From assembly GCA_002197995.1 (NCBI GenBank), contig NGZR01000004.1:3100001-3164000 (forward strand): 64,000 nucleotides of DNA, given 5' to 3'. The notes beneath the pieces were generated by a model that did no database searches, had not been told where the DNA came from, and saw nothing but the letters and a program-made list of their open reading frames with translations. Source of the stretch: Gaeumannomyces sp. JS-464. Lineage: Eukaryota > Ascomycota > Sordariomycetes > Magnaporthales > Magnaporthaceae. Both the position numbers and the translations under genes were made by a program. Of this stretch, positions 59,319 to 64,000 are shown piece by piece (the stretch's first letter is position 1; each line of letters starts with the position of its first letter).

Positions 59319-60025
59319 GGAGAAAGACAAGGTGGGTAGCTAGCGTATAGGAAAGAATATGGCCGATTATGTGCAGGTCACTAAAGCCGTGCCGAGTGGA
59401 TGTTGCGTGGTGCCGAGGAATGGGTGGATGGGGTGTGAAAGGGATGAAAGCTTGTTGGCACGAGGGTGAGGATTGGGATGGAAAGTCGATCGATCTACCG
59501 CTACCCACTCGATCATACGTTATCACACCCCAAGCACTGCCCACCCCCTCTTTCGCCTGCCTGATGTCTCTGGGTCGAAGAAGAAGGCTCCTGGCCTAGA
59601 CAGGGGACACCCCGAACATCCCGTCTGATTCATATCCTCTCCTGAGTCGGCTGATGTAACTCATCTCAGCACTAACCCCGCGGCACGCGGCTCTGGGAAC
59701 CACCATTAGCTCGGCAGAAGTAGATACAAGGGTGGAGGTTCTGGGCACTGTGGGCTCCACTTGCACAGTGGAGTGTGGGTACTTTTGTGCAAATGGATAC
59801 ATGTACCTCGACGAGACCGAGGTACCTCGCCGTGAGCGAAAAGCCAAGACCCACCTGGCGAATTGGGAAAAGTGGGGACTGGAGAGGCCACTTGAAGATA
59901 GCTGGGCGAGGCAGGTACCCCAAGCCGGCGGTGGCTTCTCGCAATTGCGCAAAAGGAACCCGAGAGGCAGGTCCGGTGCTGCCTGCACACACAAACACGG
60001 CTTCTCCCTCGGATCTCCCATCACA
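59319..60025. promoter_or_regulatory. Divergent region oxygenase gene / frg1
   Basis: 707 bp, with GAGGTACCTCG-like palindromes around 59806-59829. No gene supported. Confidence 0.4.
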
Positions 60026-60903
60026 ATGGTCAAGCCGTTAACTTTCAAAGGGGACAAGAAGCCCAAAAAGAGAAAGCGGACCGATGAAGAGTCTCGGACC
60101 CGCAAGCAGCAGGCCGCCGCCCAGGCTCCGGCCGAGGACGAGGACGCGTCCAACGACGACAGTTGGGTGTCGGCCGAAGCCATTGGAGATGTCGCTGGCC
60201 CAATAATGTTCGTCTTGCCGACAGAACCACCCTCGGCACTGGCCTGTGACGCCAACGGCAAGGTCTTCACGCTGGCCATCGAGAATATTGTCGACGGAAA
60301 CCCGACCAGCGCCGAACCCCATGACGTGCGCCAGGTCTGGGTCGCCAACAAGGTCGCCGGCACCGAGAACTTCCGCTTCAAGGGTCACCATGGAAAGTAT
60401 GTCCGCAGCGCCCTATATGCCCGCGCCCGCGCTTGCGCCCCTTCGTACCGCTAACCGCTCCCTTGCACAGATATCTGGGCTGCGATAAGCTGGGAATACT
60501 GTCCGCAACTGCCGATGCCGTGTCCCCTCTGGAGTCCTTCGTTCTCATCTCGACGCCCGACTCCCCCGCCACATTCCAGGTCCAGACGCTGCGGGACACC
60601 TTTGTTGCCGTCAAGCAGAACACCTCTGCCAAAGCTGGCCCCGAGGTCCGCAGCGACAGCTCCGACATCTCGTTCGAGACGACTCTACGTATCCGCATCC
60701 AGGCTCGCTTCAAGCCGCGGATAAAGGTCTCCAAGGAGGAGAAGGCTCGCGAGAGGATCAGCCGGAGGGAGCTGGAGGAAGCCGTGGGGAGGCGACTGGA
60801 AGACGACGAGGTCAAGGCGCTGAAGCGCGCCAGGAGGGAAGGCGACTACCACGAACGACTCCTGGACTTTAAGGTCAAGAACAAGCACGACAAGTATGGC
60901 TAG
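60026..60903 (+). CDS. frg1: FRG1-like protein
   Basis: Nucleolar/RNA-biogenesis protein family with a beta-trefoil (fascin-like) fold. Exons 60026-60396 and 60471-60903 (intron 74 bp, GTATGT..CACAG, CTAAC branch point); 267 residues, intact. An N-terminal basic stretch (KGDKKPKKRKR) is a likely nuclear localisation signal. The trefoil core contains DSWVSAEAIGDVAGPIMFVL, VWVANKVAGTENFRFKGHHGKYLGCD-type repeats (split by the intron) and ATFQVQTLRDTFVAV. The C-terminal bipartite basic region (RIQARFKPRIKVSKEEKAR, then a Lys/Arg/Glu helix) matches the family. The role in fungi is poorly defined. Confidence 0.93.
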
Positions 60904-61102
60904 AGGGGCTGACGCGCGAGCCGGTTAGTGGCCAGCTGGACTTTTTAATATCCACGGTCGCGTCTTCGAAACTTGCTTATCGATTCCGCCATTTCTCCTC
61001 GCTCGCCATGGCACTGCCTCCCTGCACATCTGCCTGTTCAACAACACGACCAATAATTGCCAATATCCCAGCTCCCGCCCAGACTCTCACCAACTACTGT
61101 CG
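60904..61102. other. Convergent 3' intergenic spacer
   Basis: 200 bp between the frg1 and WDR89-like stop codons; no feature recognised. Confidence 0.4.
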
Positions 61103-62520
61103 TCATGGGCCTTGTGCTCCCCATGCCTTGATTTGGCCGTCCTCTCCAGCCGTGAGCACCACTCGCTCCCGGTCCAAAACTGAAACGCCCGAACAACCTC
61201 CGAGCCGTGGGCACCTGGTAGACCGACGAGGGAGCTTCTGTCGAAGCTCCAACCAGCTCCCCCCTTGGACAGATGGACCAGCTCGAACTTTTGTTGTCTG
61301 CCGGCCGAGTATAAGCTTTGATTAACACCAGATTCCAATGAGGGGACAAACTGTGCGTGTGTCGCCAGGGGCACTCACTCAAGCGTTCCGGCACCAATCA
61401 CGGCTCCCGCTGGGCCGTCAGCTCCTGGCTTGGGGAGAACATTGGCAATGTACTGGCAGCCGAGAGCGTCTCTCGTGTCACCAAAGTTGACTGTTGCAGA
61501 CCCCTTTTCTTGCTCCTCTGCTAGGTCATAGAGGGCAAGCTTCTCATCGTGAGACAGCGCAAACAACTCGCTCTGGTTCAGGAAGCCGGAGTGGTGGATC
61601 GATGCATCGTGATTGAAGGTTTGTACGATCACTTCGTCCTCGTCTGTGATTTTCAAATCATAGACATTCACAAGGCCGTCCGTCGAGCCCGAGAGGAGCA
61701 GGTTAGCGTCGGTCGGATGAAAGCTCAACTGTATCCCACTCCCGCCCATGTGTTAGTCACTGCCAGCGTGGCCACGAGTCTGTCGAGACTTTGTGCCCTC
61801 CGTCTTGGATCCGCTCCTTTTTTTTTTCTGGACCGCATTCATACTGCGCCTTACTCACCTCGGTGATGTCGTCACTGTGAACCTCGTTGTACTGGATCAC
61901 GGGCTCTGACGCACGGCGGACATCCCTGGTCGGTCAGTTGGCAAAGGGGCAAACAGCGGACACACAGTGTGTTGTGAGGTATACTTACCAGAAGACCACT
62001 GAGGCTTGATTATCGGCGAACTCGGTTCCGACGCATACTATGCTTGCTTCTGGGGCACATGCCAGCGACGCGATGCTTGCATGGGCGGTACCTTCAAGTG
62101 GTTGAAGCCGCAAAGTCAGCAACCCAATACGAGGAGAGTGGTGGACTGGCTGGGCCTGACTGAGCTGCTTCTCATGGTCAGACTCTGGTCGGTAACACAC
62201 GTACCTATCTGCCTGGTGGCTTGGGCAGGGTTGGCGCCGGCTGTCCTCAGGTCCCAAATGGCTACGGATCCATCAGACCCGGCTGTGCAGACGGCCGACT
62301 GAGCATTATCAAAAGGCCGGGCAACAGTCAAGTTGCCGTGCGAGGTCTTCAAGCAGCGAACGGGGCCCTTGCTCAGGGACGATAGGTCGAAGAGGCTCAG
62401 GCTTTGATCAGAAGAAATCGTTGCCAGACCGGATAGTATGGTGTGCAAGTCGAGGACGTAGACGGGCTCTCCAGCCGAGGCCGGGAATCGATATGCGTCT
62501 AGGTTGGAGAGCAGGTACAT
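61103..62520 (-). CDS. WDR89-like WD40 repeat protein
   Basis: Beta-propeller protein. Exons (minus): 62520-62205, 62091-61989, 61925-61859, 61728-61379, 61315-61103; introns of 113, 63, 130 and 63 bp. Repeats are recognisable by their WD-type ends: LSLFDLSSL, VAIWDLRTA, ASVVFWDVRRAS, VNVYDLKITD, LALYDLAEE, and after a frame change near 61160 a final blade ending GEDGQIKAW. The segment WSFDRSSLVGLPGAHGSEVVRA matches the last-blade linker of the WDR89 group. The summed exon length lacks one base, confirming a single deletion. The protein is about 350 residues. The function is not established; WD proteins of this size usually scaffold nuclear or RNA-processing complexes. Confidence 0.85.
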
Positions 62521-63109
62521 TGTCGCGCAGAAACGGTGGACAAGACCGCCTTGAATATGCGATGGTGCCAGATAGTGGACGCCAGTTCTTGTAGGAACTT
62601 GGGCGGCTGCCTCTCAAAGCATCTGTCGCACTCGTTTTTGCCGGGCTCTTTTCTCGTTATTTCTATTAAACGCGTCGACACCTCGGATCAACTTGAACAC
62701 AGGGCTTTCGCTCCCAGATACGTTTTGTCGTTATTTTTTTGGTCCGTAGTGGGGGCGACAAGGCTCGAGCAGGAACAAGTGCCCCTCACGAAGCACAGTA
62801 CCTGCTGCAAGCCCGCTTTGCTAGACCCACACCCAGGGGTCAATTGCCTTGCCCGTGCATGTGGGCTGGCAGCTCGTGTCTCGTCATTCCGAGTTCTGGA
62901 CAGCTTGTTAGATACCTGCACCTGCTTGCCGCATTGTACTTCTCCACGGCGCCATATTATCGTGCCCGCCACAGCCCCCGATTGATCCGCTCTGCGATGG
63001 CGAGTGCGACGACTGCGATGCCCATGGACACAACTTATTGTCTGCGCGTCTAGGATCCTTCCGCTCCCGCTTGATATTCTAGCTCCTCACCCAACCCGAC
63101 TGCTTGGCC
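62521..63109. promoter_or_regulatory. Divergent region WDR89-like gene / hrd3
   Basis: 589 bp between divergent starts, no supported gene. Confidence 0.4.
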
Positions 63110-64000
63110 ATGGGCCGCGCCATTGTATGGCTGCTGCGTACGTTACAAACAGACGGGCGACGCCATACGCGCCCCATCCGCATGCTAGAGATCGTCTCCC
63201 AGCTCTAACTGCTTCCCACTGCAGTGATCTCCCAGGGCATTGCATGGGCTTCTGGTGCCGCTGCCGCCCAGGCCCACGTTCACGATGACGACACACCACA
63301 GACCGAGGTGTTGGCCGGCGCCGCCCCCGGCGGTGGTACCCCGGGCCCGGACCCGCGCAGCTCAAGGGAACCTGGTGAGCAAATCCTGCCCCGGCCGTCT
63401 GGTCGCGTGTCAAGTCGTCTAACCGGCCTCCGAAGGCGCCGATCTCGTCGATGCTGCTCTAAAGGAGCTCCGCCAGCTTCAGCCCCCCGCACACCGCCGA
63501 CGGCGCAAACGCTCCGGCATGGTCGCCGCCGCCGCACAGCAGGTCCTGAAGGCGCTGCCGAGCTTTCACCTCACCGGCCCGCCGTCGGGCCATTCTAGGC
63601 AGCCGAGCGGCCCGCTGTCAGATGCCGTTCGACTCCTCGAGGCGTCCGCCCAGAAGAACAACTCGGATGCCCTCTATCTGCTCGCCGAGATGAAATTCTA
63701 CGGCAACTTTTCTCTGCCAAGGGACTTCTCCGCAGCCTTCAGCCACTACCAGACCCTGGCCGCGCTCAACGGCAACAGCTCGGCCATGTACATGCTCGGC
63801 CTGATGCACTCGACCGGCGTCGGCGGCGCCGTCGAGCGTGACCAGGCGAAAGCCCTGCTCTACTACACCTTTGCGGCACTCCGGGGCCACACCCGCGCGC
63901 AGATGACGGTTGCGGCGAGGCACGCGGCCGGCATTGGTACCGCCAAGAAGTGTGAAGAGGCGTGCAAGTACTACAAGCCGCCGACAAGGCCGTCGAGTGG
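63110..64000 (+). CDS. hrd3: HRD3/SEL1L ERAD adaptor, 5' part (cut by window end)
   Basis: ER membrane protein partnering the Hrd1 ubiquitin ligase in ER-associated degradation; its lumenal Sel1 repeats recognise misfolded proteins. Exon 1 is 63110-63137, intron 63138-63224, exon 2 63225-63374, intron 63375-63435, and exon 3 runs from 63436 past the window. The signal peptide is split by intron 1 (MGRAIVWLLL, ISQGIAWASGAAAAQA). Sel1-type repeats: SDALYLLAEMKFYGNFSLPRDFSAAF, SSAMYMLGLMHSTGVGG, then RDQAKALLYYTFAALRGHTRAQM. One base appears lost near 63980 (KYYK, expected to continue ADKAVEW). With png1 at the other end, the window holds two ERAD components, 60 kb apart. Confidence 0.9.

Overview
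The window is nuclear DNA from a filamentous ascomycete (Pezizomycotina), most likely a sordariomycete and perhaps Sordariales. The evidence is dense genes on both strands with short GT-AG introns (about 50-120 bp, branch points such as GCTGAC and CTAAC), GC-rich exons, fungal-type orthologues throughout, and one AT-rich transposon with the C-to-T / G-to-A signature of repeat-induced point mutation (RIP). The species call is inference.

Layout, left to right: png1 (+); GH18 chitinase (-); mitochondrial processing peptidase beta (-); GH36/raffinose-synthase-like enzyme (+); a 2.95-kb RIP-mutated Fot1/pogo element (10878-13826) with 173-bp terminal inverted repeats; URI/Bud27-like prefoldin protein (+); NudC (-); TFB3/MAT1 of TFIIH (+); AP180/CALM clathrin adaptor (-); mitochondrial Asp-tRNA synthetase (+); TFIIS (+); cysteine-synthase-like protein of the mitochondrial outer membrane (-); NDUFAF7-like methyltransferase (+); PSG1-like membrane protein (-); SIN3 corepressor (+); ERG10 thiolase (-); SNU114 GTPase (+); CIA2/MIP18 Fe-S assembly factor (-, visible only after resolving one intron and two frameshifts); a Zn2Cys6 transcription factor (+); an uncharacterised membrane protein (-); a DSBA-like thioredoxin-fold protein (-); a 2OG-Fe(II)-oxygenase-like protein (-); FRG1 (+); a WDR89-like WD40 protein (-); and the 5' part of HRD3 (+), cut by the window edge.

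Most genes are conserved housekeeping functions: mitochondrial import, translation and complex I assembly; RNA polymerase II transcription and chromatin; splicing; ER quality control; endocytosis; Fe-S assembly; and sterol precursor synthesis. They are not a pathway cluster. The accessory content is the chitinase, the GH36 enzyme, the oxygenase-like gene and the transposon.

Two things colour every gene model. First, well over 20 apparent single-base indels, mostly losses in short homopolymers, interrupt otherwise well conserved coding sequence. They look like assembly errors rather than pseudogenes. Second, the only clearly inactivated locus is the transposon, where the first catalytic Asp of the transposase reads Asn next to other RIP-type changes. 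I found no convincing new multi-gene system. The least explained pieces are a 0.3-kb reading frame in the transposon that does not look like transposase, and the uncharacterised membrane protein at 55.7-56.6 kb.
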